The notes beneath the pieces were generated by a model. That model ran no database searches and was not told the origin of the DNA. It worked only from the letters and a program-made list of their open reading frames with translations. This document shows, piece by piece, positions 11,368-19,259 of a stretch of DNA of 64,000 bases. Made by a program: the position numbers and the translations under genes. Position 1 is the first letter of the stretch. Every line of letters begins with the position of its first letter. Source of the DNA: Actinospineispora acaciae DSM 45401 (GTDB lineage: Bacteria; Actinomycetota; Actinomycetes; Mycobacteriales; Pseudonocardiaceae); the NCBI RefSeq assembly GCF_000620785.1, contig NZ_JIAI01000005.1, forward strand, positions 62,001 through 126,000, written 5' to 3'.

Positions 11368-11964
11368 GGTGGACCTCTCAACCCTGCGGTAACGAGCGGC
11401 CAGCTCGACCCGTGTTCGCCACGGGGAGCGGCGGTGCTTAGGGGTCAACCGTAGAGCGTCGGGCCGGAGGGCCTGACGCGGGGCATGGGTGAGCGCGGTT
11501 CGCTTCGCCCCGGATCGGCGGGCGAGGCGAGCGGCCGTGCACAGCCCGGTTTCTCTCGGTTCTTCTTGATGAAAGGAAAAACAGTCGTAGCAGTAAGGGC
11601 TGTGGATGGTGGGGACGCTTGGCGACGGCGCTGGTCAAGGGGCGTGTCGCGATGGGGACAACCGGGCGGTCGGGATGCGGATGGCGGTGCGTGGCCGGTG
11701 GATGGATCGTCCGAAGGAGTTTGTCCGTCCCCCTTGTGCACGGGCCCGTCCACGGTGTAGCGGCGAACCGTCCACGCGCGGTCCACGGGCCCGTGCACAG
11801 GCATCCACAGAGTTATCCCCAAGTGTGGGTGAAGGGTTCGGTCGCGAGCACGGAGGGCGACCGCGGCGGCGGCCGGGCGCCGGATCGGGTCGTGTTCGGA
11901 TCAACGCGCTCGGGTGGGCCCGGGGGATCTTGTGGTTACGGGGCGTCGCGACCCGACCCTGCTA
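11368..11964. other. oriC: oriC: dnaN-dnaA intergenic origin region with DnaA-box cluster
   Basis: 597 bases without a supportable gene. At least seven DnaA-box-like nonamers crowd into 11721-11821 on the plus strand: TTGTCCGTC (11721), TTGTGCACG (11734), CCGTCCACG (11746 and 11768), CGGTCCACG (11779), GCATCCACA (11801) and TTATCCCCA (11813). Opposite-strand boxes are TGTGGATGG (11601) and TGGGGACAA (11653), and TGTGGTTAC lies at 11931. An AT-richer patch (about 11552-11600) could be the unwinding element. This is the usual actinobacterial oriC place, but most boxes depart from TTGTCCACA at one or two positions. Confidence 0.75.
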
Positions 11965-13671
11965 TCAGGGCCTGGCGCGCTGCTTGATACGGGCGGTGAG
12001 CTCCTGGACCTGTTCGAAGGTCTTGCGCCTTTGCGCGATCTCGTTACGGATCTTCTTGTCCGCGTGCATCACGGTGGTGTGATCGCGGCCGCCGAAGGTC
12101 TGCCCGATGCGGGGCAGCGACAGGTCGGTCAGCTCGCGGCACAGGTACATGGCGATCTGGCGGGCCTGGGCGAGCGCCTTGGTCTTTCCTGGCCCGCACA
12201 GCTCGTCCATGGTCAGGTCGAAGAACTCGGCGGTGACCGCCATGATGGTCGGCGCGGTGATCTCCGGGGTCTGCGAGTCCGGGATGAGGTCGCGCAGCAC
12301 GATCTCGGCCAGCTGGGTGTCCACGGGCTGGCGGTTCAGCGAGGCGAACGCGGTGACCCGGATCAGCGCGCCCTCCAGCTCGCGGATGTTGCGCTCGATG
12401 CGGGCGGCGATGAACTCCAGCACCTCGGCCGGGGCGGCCAGCCGGTCCTGGGCGGCCTTCTTGCGCAGGATGGCGATCCGGGTCTCCAGCTCGGGCGGCT
12501 GGATGTCGGTGATCAGGCCCCACTCGAACCGGGTGCGCATCCGGTCCTCCAGGGTCTCCAGCCGTTTCGGCGGCCGGTCGGAGGACACGACAATCTGCTT
12601 GTTGGCGTTGTGCAGGGTGTTGAAGGTGTGGAAGAACTCCTCCTGGGTGCCTTCCTTGCCCTCCAGGAACTGGATGTCGTCCACCAGCAGCACGTCCACG
12701 TCCCGGTAGCGGCGCTGGAAGGCCACCTTCCGGTCGTCGCGCAGGCTGTTGATGAAGTCGTTGGTGAACTCCTCGGTGGAGATGTAGCGCACCCGCATGC
12801 CTGGGAACAGCCGCTGCGCGTAGTGCCCGACCGCGTGCAGCAGGTGCGTCTTGCCCAGCCCGGACTCGCCCCAGATGAACAGCGGGTTGTACGCGCGGGC
12901 CGGTGCCTCGGCGACGGCGACCGCGGCGGCGTGGGAGAACCGGTTGGAAGCGCCGATGACGAACGTGTCGAAGGTGTACTTCTCGTTGAGCCGGCTGGTC
13001 ATCCGCGCCTGGGCGCCGACTGGGCCCGCGCTGCCGCCGGTCGGGCCGGCGCTGGTGGCTCCCGCGGCCGAGGCGGACCCGGACGCGGAGTACGTCGGCC
13101 AGCTCTCCGGTTGCTCGCGGCCGGTTCGGGGGTCGCCCTCGTACTCACGCCCCACCGGGCGGTCGGTCTCGGAGCCGTAGCCCCGGCCCTCGGGTGTGCC
13201 TAAGTCGACATCCGGGCCGCGGTCGAACTCGTCCCTCGGTCGCGGGTCGGCATGCCGTGGGTCGGCGTAGCGCGGACGGGTCGGCGGCTCCTCGAAGCCG
13301 TCGTCCGGGCGGGCGTCGGCGCGGGGCACCTCGGTGCCGCTCGCGGCGGCGGCCGGGTCCACCACCACCGCCAGGGTGATCGCCGTGCCCAGGTGCCGGC
13401 CCAGCGCCTCGCTGATCGGCCGGCGCAGGATGCGTTCGATCGCGTCCTTGGCGAACTCGGTCGGGGCGGCCAGCAGTGCTGTGTCGTCGAGCAGGCCGAG
13501 GGGGCGGGTCAGGCGCAGGAACGCGCGCTGCTGCGCGGACAGCGAGGTGGTGCCCCCGTGATCGGGTCCGGAGTCGTTACCCCTACCGTCGGGGCCGCCC
13601 TCCCGGGTGCCGGAGAGGTCGGCGACCACCCGGTCCCAGACCTCGCTCAGGCCGTTCGCTTGGTCGCCCAT
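11965..13671 (-). CDS. dnaA: Chromosomal replication initiator DnaA
   Basis: 568 residues from the ATG at 13671 (MGDQANGLSEVWDRVVADLS). Domain I is followed by a long acidic/Arg/Gly linker (about residues 110-230), as in other actinobacteria. The AAA+ domain has Walker A GESGLGKT (near 268), Walker B LLVDDIQFL, and sensor motifs. The C-terminal DNA-binding helix-turn-helix carries GRDHTTVMHADKKI near 530, the DnaA signature that reads DnaA boxes. The purine run GGGGGGAG about a dozen bases upstream can bind ribosomes. The gene is flanked on both sides by box-containing gaps, consistent with autoregulation. Confidence 0.98.
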   Translation of the reverse strand: MGDQANGLSEVWDRVVADLSGTREGGPDGRGNDSGPDHGGTTSLSAQQRAFLRLTRPLGLLDDTALLAAPTEFAKDAIERILRRPISEALGRHLGTAITLAVVVDPAAAASGTEVPRADARPDDGFEEPPTRPRYADPRHADPRPRDEFDRGPDVDLGTPEGRGYGSETDRPVGREYEGDPRTGREQPESWPTYSASGSASAAGATSAGPTGGSAGPVGAQARMTSRLNEKYTFDTFVIGASNRFSHAAAVAVAEAPARAYNPLFIWGESGLGKTHLLHAVGHYAQRLFPGMRVRYISTEEFTNDFINSLRDDRKVAFQRRYRDVDVLLVDDIQFLEGKEGTQEEFFHTFNTLHNANKQIVVSSDRPPKRLETLEDRMRTRFEWGLITDIQPPELETRIAILRKKAAQDRLAAPAEVLEFIAARIERNIRELEGALIRVTAFASLNRQPVDTQLAEIVLRDLIPDSQTPEITAPTIMAVTAEFFDLTMDELCGPGKTKALAQARQIAMYLCRELTDLSLPRIGQTFGGRDHTTVMHADKKIRNEIAQRRKTFEQVQELTARIKQRARP

Positions 13672-14210
13672 CGACCGGCGCTCCCCCCTCGTCGAAAGCC
13701 CTGTTGTCAAACACCGATGTCAGCGGTGCCGTCCACAGGGTTGTCCACACCTGTGCGCGGGACGGTACGCGGAGAGGAAGCCGTACTCGCGGGGCACCCC
13801 CGGGGCGGGTACCCAATGACGGCCACTTCCCCCGGGTCGAAGTACGAAGGTGCGCACGCTAACAACGCGGGGCGGTTGTCCACAAGCTGATCCCGGTCCG
13901 GCCGGGCTCGGGCGACCCGCTCGTCACGGGGTTGCTCACGCCGCGGTGCGGGTCGCGCTGTGTTGTCGCCTCACTCGCCGGCGGGGCTGGATGAGCGCTC
14001 GTTACGGGGTTGCTCCGGCTGCGGTGCGGGTCGCGCTGTACGCTTGACGTAACCGCGTCGCGAGCCGGCGCGCTGTGGCATGCAGTCATCCGGACGTCTC
14101 GGGCGAGACGGCTGGCGGCGATCCGGGTGGCCCATCGAACGTCCGAGAACGATGGCATGTGCACAGTTCACCATGCCAAGCGGCGGATGTGAGAACGGGA
14201 GAACCGAGAA
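13672..14210. other. dnaA-rpmH intergenic region with DnaA boxes and a 43-base direct repeat
   Basis: 539 bases between divergent dnaA and rpmH. Perfect TTGTCCACA boxes lie at 13741-13749 and 13876-13884, and a weaker CCGTCCACA at 13729-13737. Two 43-base imperfect direct repeats (13919-13961 and 13997-14039, about nine-tenths identical, both with the core GGTGCGGGTCGCGCTGT) stand 78 bases apart. The second runs into a -35-like TTGACG (14044-14049) that may belong to the rpmH promoter; no clear -10 follows. I see no convincing gene here. Confidence 0.7.
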
Positions 14211-14354
14211 GTGAGCAAGGGCAAGCGCACCTTTCAGCCGAACAACCGCCGCCGTTCGCGTACCCACGGCTTCCGCCTCCGGATGCGCACCCGCGCCGGC
14301 CGGGCGATCCTGGCCGCGCGCCGGCGCAAGGGCCGGGAGAAGCTGTCCGCCTGA
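14211..14354 (+). CDS. rpmH: 50S ribosomal protein L34
   Basis: 47 residues starting with GTG: the family pattern KRTFQPNNRRRSRTHGFRLR followed by MRTRAGRAILAARRRKGR. It is a small, highly basic component of the large ribosomal subunit. GAGAACCGAGAA upstream provides a weak purine run. It is the first gene of the plus-strand rpmH-rnpA-yidD-yidC-khpB operon pointing away from the origin. Confidence 0.97.
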   Translation: MSKGKRTFQPNNRRRSRTHGFRLRMRTRAGRAILAARRRKGREKLSA

Positions 14355-14370
14355 CGCGGGCCGCACTGCC

Positions 14371-14724
14371 GTGCTCCCGGCGACCGCCCGGCTGACCCAC
14401 CGCGACGACTTCGCCACGGTGGTCCGCCGGGGCCGCAAGGTCGGGCGCACACTGGTCGTGATGCATGCGCTTCTTCCCGGCGCACCACGGCCCGAGCGAC
14501 AGGTCGGGTTCGTGGTGAGCAAGGCGGTGGGAGGTTCGGTGGTTCGGCACCGGGTGGTGCGGCGGCTGCGGCACCTGATGCGAGACCGGCTCGACCAGCT
14601 CCCCGCGGGCACCCAGTTGGTGGTGCGCGCGCGGCCGGGCTCGGCGACCGCGAACTCGGCCCAGCTCGGCGCCGACGTGGACAGCGCGCTCCGCGCCCTG
14701 CGGGCCGACCAGGGCAGACGATGA
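14371..14724 (+). CDS. rnpA: Ribonuclease P protein component
   Basis: 117 residues from GTG 14371, 16 bases after rpmH. It shows LTHRDDFATVVRRGRK at the N-terminus and the RNR-like signature region in AVGGSVVRHRVVRRLRHLMR, the RNA-binding motif of the RNase P protein, which binds the ribozyme to cut 5' leaders from pre-tRNA. Its stop overlaps the yidD start (ATGA at 14721), so the two are translationally coupled. Confidence 0.95.
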   Translation: MLPATARLTHRDDFATVVRRGRKVGRTLVVMHALLPGAPRPERQVGFVVSKAVGGSVVRHRVVRRLRHLMRDRLDQLPAGTQLVVRARPGSATANSAQLGADVDSALRALRADQGRR

Positions 14725-15056
14725 GCGAAACCGCAACACCATGGCAGGCCGGCGCCCCTGACGAGCCGCCGCACACCCCGCTCCTGGCGCGGCCGCTGGT
14801 CGCGCTGATTCGGTTCTACCGGCGGTGGATATCGCCGTCGCGGCCGCCGACCTGTCGGTTCTATCCGAGCTGTAGCGAGTACGCGCTGGAGTCGCTGCGT
14901 ACCCACGGCTTGTTCGAGGGCAGCGCGTTGGCGCTTTGGCGCCTGCTGCGCTGCGCACCCTGGCACCCTGGAGGTGTCGACCCCGTGCCACCGCGGCGGC
15001 CCCGCGCCGCTCGCCGTACCGATCGCAGCACCACCGAGGAGCGAGAACCGTGCTGA
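14721..15056 (+). CDS. yidD: Membrane protein insertion efficiency factor YidD
   Basis: 111 residues. The core is RPLVALIRFYRRWISPSRPP, then TCRFYPSCSEYALESLRTHG and LLRCAPWHPGGVDPVP: the conserved C-x5-C-S-x-Y and R-C-x-P-W-x-P-G-G-x-D motifs of YidD. The amphipathic N-terminal helix associates with the inner membrane, where YidD assists YidC. It overlaps rnpA by four bases and yidC by seven. Confidence 0.95.
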   Translation: MSETATPWQAGAPDEPPHTPLLARPLVALIRFYRRWISPSRPPTCRFYPSCSEYALESLRTHGLFEGSALALWRLLRCAPWHPGGVDPVPPRRPRAARRTDRSTTEEREPC

Positions 15057-16267
15057 ACTTCATCTATTACCCGGTCTCGTGGATCCTGTGGTTCTGGCAC
15101 ATGGTGTTCGGGTTCGTGTTCGGCGCGTCCAGCGGGATCACCTGGGCGCTGGCCGTCGTCTTCCTGGTCTTCACACTGCGGGCGCTGCTGTACAAGCCGT
15201 TCGTGCACCAGGTGCGGTCCATGCGCAAGATGCAGGAGTTCGCGCCCGAGATCCAGAAGCTGAAGAAGAAGTACGGCAACGACAAGCAGAAGATGGCCGC
15301 CGAGATGCAGCGGCTGCAGAGCGAGCACGGAGTCAGCCCGCTCGGTGGCTGCCTGCCCGTGCTGGTGCAGGTGCCGGTGTTCATCGGCCTGTTCCACGTG
15401 CTGCGCGAGTTCCGCCCCGGCAAGACCGAGAACTACGTCTTCGACGCCGCCGGCGTGCAGTCGTTCAACGAGGCGCACATCTTCGGCGCCAAGCTGGGCG
15501 CGGTGGTCGGGCCGGAGTTCCTGCCCAACTTCCCGCTGTTCCACGTCGCGGGCTACCCCCCGCTGGCCGCCTACGACACCACCGTCGGCCAGATGCTGGT
15601 GGTGATGGTCCCGCTGGCGATCATGGCCGGCATCTTCACGCACATCACCGCCCGGCACTCGGTGGCCCGGCAGACGCCCGCGCAGATCGAGAACCCGCAG
15701 ACCGCGATCATGAACAGGCTGACCCTGTACTTGTTCCCGATCGGCGTGGTCGTCTTCGCCCCGATGCTGCCGCTGGCGATCCTCTTCTACTGGGTGTCGA
15801 ACAACCTGTGGACCCTCGGCCAGCAGCGCGTGGTGTACAGCAAGATCGACCGCGAAGAGGCCGAGAAGGCCACCAAGAAGACCGAGACGCAGCGCAGCCT
15901 GGCGCCGAAGGTCGGCCAGAAGCCCGACCAGGCCCGCAAGCAGAAGAAGCCGGGCGCCAAGCCGATCGCGCCGAGCCGGGGCAAGGCCGGCGGTGCGGCG
16001 AGTTCCAACGGCGCGGCCGGGACGGGCAAGGCCCGGGGCGCGACCGGCGCCTCGAAGCCGGCCGCCGCGAGCACGAACGGAGCCGCCGCCGGTTCGGACG
16101 ACCGGCCCGTGACGGACGCGACGCCGACGAACGGTGTGGTCGAGGACCCGACGTCGAGCCCCGCCGCGTCGGAGCCGGCCCCGTCCGATCCGACCGCGGA
16201 GGTCGGGTCGGACGCGGACTCGGCCGGCCGATCCGGGGCGGCGAAGCGGCGGCGCAAGCGGCGGTAG
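15050..16267 (+). CDS. yidC: Membrane protein insertase YidC
   Basis: 405 residues from GTG 15050 (protein starts VLNFIYYPVSWILWFWH). It has the actinobacterial YidC/Oxa1 core: a first membrane helix, the coiled cytosolic hairpin QKLKKKYGNDKQKMAAEMQR, GCLPVLVQVPVFIGLF in the groove helix, and further helices ending with ILFYWVSNNLWTLGQQ. The last 120 residues are a hydrophilic Lys/Ala/Pro-rich tail, probably ribosome-binding, ending in a poly-basic RRRKRR. It inserts membrane proteins alone or with Sec. Confidence 0.96.
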   Translation: MLNFIYYPVSWILWFWHMVFGFVFGASSGITWALAVVFLVFTLRALLYKPFVHQVRSMRKMQEFAPEIQKLKKKYGNDKQKMAAEMQRLQSEHGVSPLGGCLPVLVQVPVFIGLFHVLREFRPGKTENYVFDAAGVQSFNEAHIFGAKLGAVVGPEFLPNFPLFHVAGYPPLAAYDTTVGQMLVVMVPLAIMAGIFTHITARHSVARQTPAQIENPQTAIMNRLTLYLFPIGVVVFAPMLPLAILFYWVSNNLWTLGQQRVVYSKIDREEAEKATKKTETQRSLAPKVGQKPDQARKQKKPGAKPIAPSRGKAGGAASSNGAAGTGKARGATGASKPAAASTNGAAAGSDDRPVTDATPTNGVVEDPTSSPAASEPAPSDPTAEVGSDADSAGRSGAAKRRRKRR

Positions 16268-16352
16268 TCGCTGGGCCCGAGGTGGCCCGCACAGACGAAC
16301 TCGGTAGCGGCGGTGTGGCGCGCGCCGGGCATTGTTGGGGAGAGGAGTAATC

Positions 16353-16904
16353 GTGGCGAAGACCGCGCAGACGGATCAGGGGGCGGGCCGCGAGGACACG
16401 GATGCCACCTCGGGTTCGAGTTCGGGTTCGGGTTCTGGTGAGGACCTGCTGATTCGAGAGGGTGACGTGGCCGCCGACTACCTGGAGCGGCTGCTCGACC
16501 TGCTCGACTACGACGGCGACCTGGACATCGACGTCGAGGCCGGACGCGCCGTGGTCAGCGTGGACGGCGGGGAGGACCTGGGTCGGCTGGTCGGCGAGCG
16601 GGGCGCGGGGCTCGAAGCGCTGCAGGAGCTGACCAGGCTCGCGGTCCAGCAGTCCACGGGCGCGCGCAGCCGGTTGATGCTGGACATCGCCGGGTGGCGG
16701 GTGGCCCGCCGCGCGGAGCTGGCCGAGCTCGGCCGGGACACCGCGCGCGATGTGCTGGCCACCGGTTCGCCGGTGCGGCTGCGGCCGATGACCCCGTTCG
16801 AGCGCAAGGTCGTGCATGACGCGGTGGCGAACATCCGCGGTGTGTTCAGCGAGAGCGAGGGCGAGGACCCTCGACGTCGCGTGGTGGTCTTTCCCCGCTC
16901 GTAG
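16353..16904 (+). CDS. jag: KH/R3H RNA-binding protein Jag (KhpB)
   Basis: 183 residues from GTG 16353, chosen because AGAGGAG lies a few bases upstream. A Ser/Gly-rich N-terminus is followed by a KH domain (GGEDLGRLVGERGAGLEALQ) and a C-terminal R3H domain (LRPMTPFERKVVHDAV). The family binds RNA with KhpA and influences cell elongation and division. The gene follows yidC as usual. Its stop is three bases before the first parS site. Confidence 0.94.
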   Translation: MAKTAQTDQGAGREDTDATSGSSSGSGSGEDLLIREGDVAADYLERLLDLLDYDGDLDIDVEAGRAVVSVDGGEDLGRLVGERGAGLEALQELTRLAVQQSTGARSRLMLDIAGWRVARRAELAELGRDTARDVLATGSPVRLRPMTPFERKVVHDAVANIRGVFSESEGEDPRRRVVVFPRS

Positions 16905-16907
16905 GGA

Positions 16908-16923
16908 TGTTTCACGTGAAACG
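16908..16923. promoter_or_regulatory. parS site 1
   Basis: The palindrome GTTTCACGTGAAAC (16909-16922) sits in TGTTTCACGTGAAACG, one base away from the full 16-base parS consensus. ParB loads at such sites near the origin. It lies directly after the jag stop. Confidence 0.93.
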
Positions 16924-16926
16924 CGG

Positions 16927-16994
16927 GAGGGTTGTTCACGTTCGTCGGAGTTCGGCGGTGTGGTCGCCGGAGGCGGTTCGTGAGCAATCCTCTC
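16927..16994. repeat. Dispersed hairpin element B, copy 1
   Basis: GAGGGTTGTTCACG (16927-16940) pairs with CGTGAGCAATCCTC (16979-16992), with two G-T pairs among 14. The inner part carries TCGCCGGAGGCG followed by GTTCGTGAGC. The same inner sequence occurs in copy 2 at 47070-47130 with a different outer stem that also pairs. Confidence 0.6.
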
Positions 16995-17531
16995 GGCAAG
17001 GCTCGTAGGTAGGGCTCGTAGGTGTGTGGTGACCGATCCGGCGGCTGACGCGGCCGGGGTGCGGTTGGAGTGTTCGGTGGGCCTGGTGCCACGGATGGTC
17101 GGCGTCGCGGCGGTCTCGGTCGCGGCCGGCGGGGCGCTGGTCGCGGGGGGCCCGTGGCTGGCCGGCCCTGTGCCGATTCGGTTCTCGCAGCCCTGCCGTC
17201 ACGTCACAGACGCCGGGACACCTGCGAGGTGCGGTGGTGATCTGCGGGGTCCGGGGCGGTGTCGGCGAGTGATCGCCGTGGTTACGGATGGACGGGTCGT
17301 CGCGGGTTCGATGGCGGCCGTTGCTGGCGGGATGTCGGGGGTGCCCGCTTGTTCGGGCAGTTCGTGCAGCCGGCCTTCCCAGGGCTTGAGCCGGTGGCCC
17401 AGCACGCGCAGCGGGTCACGGGCGCCGCGCAGCGCGTCGCCACGGTGGTGGTCCGGGACGGTCGCGGGTGGGTCGGCGAGTGCCGTTGGTTGGCTGGCCG
17501 GTTCTGGGCGGGTATCGGTGCGGGTGAGTAG
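16995..17531. other. Unexplained gap between jag and the rsmG-upstream repeat region
   Basis: Several frames are open on both strands, but none gave a recognisable protein. A plus-strand frame from GTG 17026 and a minus-strand stretch around 17200-17500 reading LRVLGHRLKPWEGRLHELPE are the least unlikely. Base composition stays GC-rich. I cannot support a gene here. Confidence 0.35.
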
Positions 17532-18455
17532 GTGGTAGACGCGGTGAGGTCGGGGATGTCCGGTTCTGGAGCGACGTCGTCGGGCGGCGCGAAGTTGGGC
17601 GGGCAGGCGTCGGGTGGCGGTCTGGTTGGGCCTGTGCGGGACGCGTCCTCGGCTGCGGGCACTCCGGCGTCCGGGAGCGGTCGAAGGGCGGCTGCGGGCT
17701 CGGGTTCGGATTCGGGCGCGGCTATCAGCGCCGAAGCGGCTGTTGACACGGCGGCGACTGCGGGCACGGGCACGGCGGCCGGCATGGGCAGTGCGGTCGG
17801 CATGGGCAGGGCCGCATGCACGCGCGCGGCCGTGGGCATGGCGGCGTCCGGCGGTGCGGAGACGGCCGTCGGGTCGGGCGCGGCTGGTGGCACGGAGGCG
17901 CCCGTGGGCACGGGCACTGCCGGCGGTGCGGATACGGCCGGTGGTGCGGAGGCGGCCGTGGGCATGGCGGGCGCCGGCGGCGCGGAGGCGATCGGCGGCA
18001 TGAGCACGGCTTGCGACATGAACACGAGCGGCGGTGCGGGCACGGCCGGCGCCACGGTCAAGGCCGGCGCCACGGTCAAGGCCGGCGCCACGGTCAAGGC
18101 CGGCGCCACGGGCGGGGCCGCGGGCACGGGCGCGACTGCGGACATGGGCGCGACTGCGGACATGGGCGCGGCCGGCGGTGCGCAGGCGACCGGCGGCATA
18201 GACGTGGCCGGCGGCACGGAGACGACTGCGGGCACGGCTGTCGGCGCGGGCACGGCTGCGCGCACCGCTGTCGGCACGGGCGGGGCCGCGGGCACGGGCG
18301 CGCCGGTTGACACGGGCGGAGGCGCGATCGGCAGGACGGGTGCGGTCGGCGGTGCGGAGGCGACCGCAGGCACGACCGACGGGGCGGATGCGACCGTCGG
18401 CCCAGACGCGACCGACGGCGCGACGGGGCTGTCGGCGGAGTCGACCGGCCGGGTC
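17532..18455 (+). repeat. Low-complexity minisatellite region in frame upstream of rsmG
   Basis: About 0.9 kb dominated by short GGC/GCG/ACG words. An 18-base unit beginning GGCCGGCGCCACGG is repeated three times exactly plus a partial copy (18044-18110). A second 18-base unit beginning GCGACTGCGG is repeated twice (18132-18167). The plus frame from GTG 17532 (preceded directly by TAG) is open throughout, is rich in Gly, Ala and Thr, favours G/C in third positions and runs without a stop into rsmG. The opposite strand is also open (Ala/Pro-rich). Whether it is translated as a 308-residue extension of RsmG is undecided. Confidence 0.7.
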
Positions 18456-19259
18456 GTGGCCAGCCGAGGGTCGAACGACGGGACCTCACCGAACGATTCC
18501 GCCGCGGCCGGACACCGCGGCCATCCCCCGAAGTCAGAGCGAACGCCGACGCCCGAGCGGCAGGACGAGCGGACCCGGGCCAACCCCGCCACCGAGCCAA
18601 CGCCGCCCCCCGCTGCCGAGGCGCTGTTCGGCGATCGGCTCGATCGGGCCGTGCGTTACGTCGAGCTGCTCGCGGACACCGGCGTGACGCACGGGCTGAT
18701 CGGCCCGCGTGAGGGCGAGCGGGCCTGGCAGCGCCACGTCCTCAACTGCGCCGTCCTGGCCGAGCTCATCGAACCGGACGCGCGACTGCTGGACCTCGGC
18801 TCCGGGGCCGGCCTGCCTGGCATCCCGCTCGCGCTGGCCAGGCCGGATCTCGAGGTCGTGCTCCTGGAACCGCTGGCCCGGCGGGTCGACTGGCTCCAGG
18901 CCACCATCCAAGAGCTGGACATCCCGGTGACCGTCGTGCGCGGCCGCGCCGAGGAGCGCGAGATACGCCGGGAGTGGCGCGGTGCGGACGTGGTGACCGC
19001 TCGCGCGGTCGCCCCGTTGGCAAGGTTGGCACGCTGGGCGCTGCCCTTACTGAGGCCCGGCGGTCGTCTACTCGCGGTAAAAGGCGCGTCCGCGTCCGAA
19101 GAGGTGACGCGCGACCGCGCGGCCGTGCGTGACTTTGGAGGCTCGGTGCCGCGCGTGGTCCAATGCGGGGGGACACACGTCGATCCACCGACCACCGTGG
19201 TTGTCATCGAACGGCAGGAGAGCCGGTTCGGTGCCCGGACGAGGAGAGGGCAAGGATGA
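18456..19259 (+). CDS. rsmG: 16S rRNA (guanine-N7) methyltransferase RsmG
   Basis: The methyltransferase domain begins near base 18610 (ALFGDRLDRAVRYVELL). It contains GLIGPREGERAWQRHVLNCA, the SAM-binding motif LLDLGSGAGLPGIPLALARP, and later VVTARAVAPLARLARWALPL and LRPGGRLLAVKG. The enzyme methylates a guanine of the 530 loop of 16S rRNA; loss gives low-level streptomycin resistance. The GTG at 18456 is the closest possible start upstream of the domain, but it has no good ribosome binding site. The frame continues upstream to 17532, which would give a 575-residue protein, far longer than the usual 210-250. The stop overlaps the parA start (ATGA). Confidence 0.9.
   Translation: MASRGSNDGTSPNDSAAAGHRGHPPKSERTPTPERQDERTRANPATEPTPPPAAEALFGDRLDRAVRYVELLADTGVTHGLIGPREGERAWQRHVLNCAVLAELIEPDARLLDLGSGAGLPGIPLALARPDLEVVLLEPLARRVDWLQATIQELDIPVTVVRGRAEEREIRREWRGADVVTARAVAPLARLARWALPLLRPGGRLLAVKGASASEEVTRDRAAVRDFGGSVPRVVQCGGTHVDPPTTVVVIERQESRFGARTRRGQG

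Noticed and set aside
17026..17538. Possible 170-residue protein upstream of the rsmG repeat
   Set aside because: No ribosome binding site, no recognisable domain, and its second half looks like frame-shifted low-complexity text.
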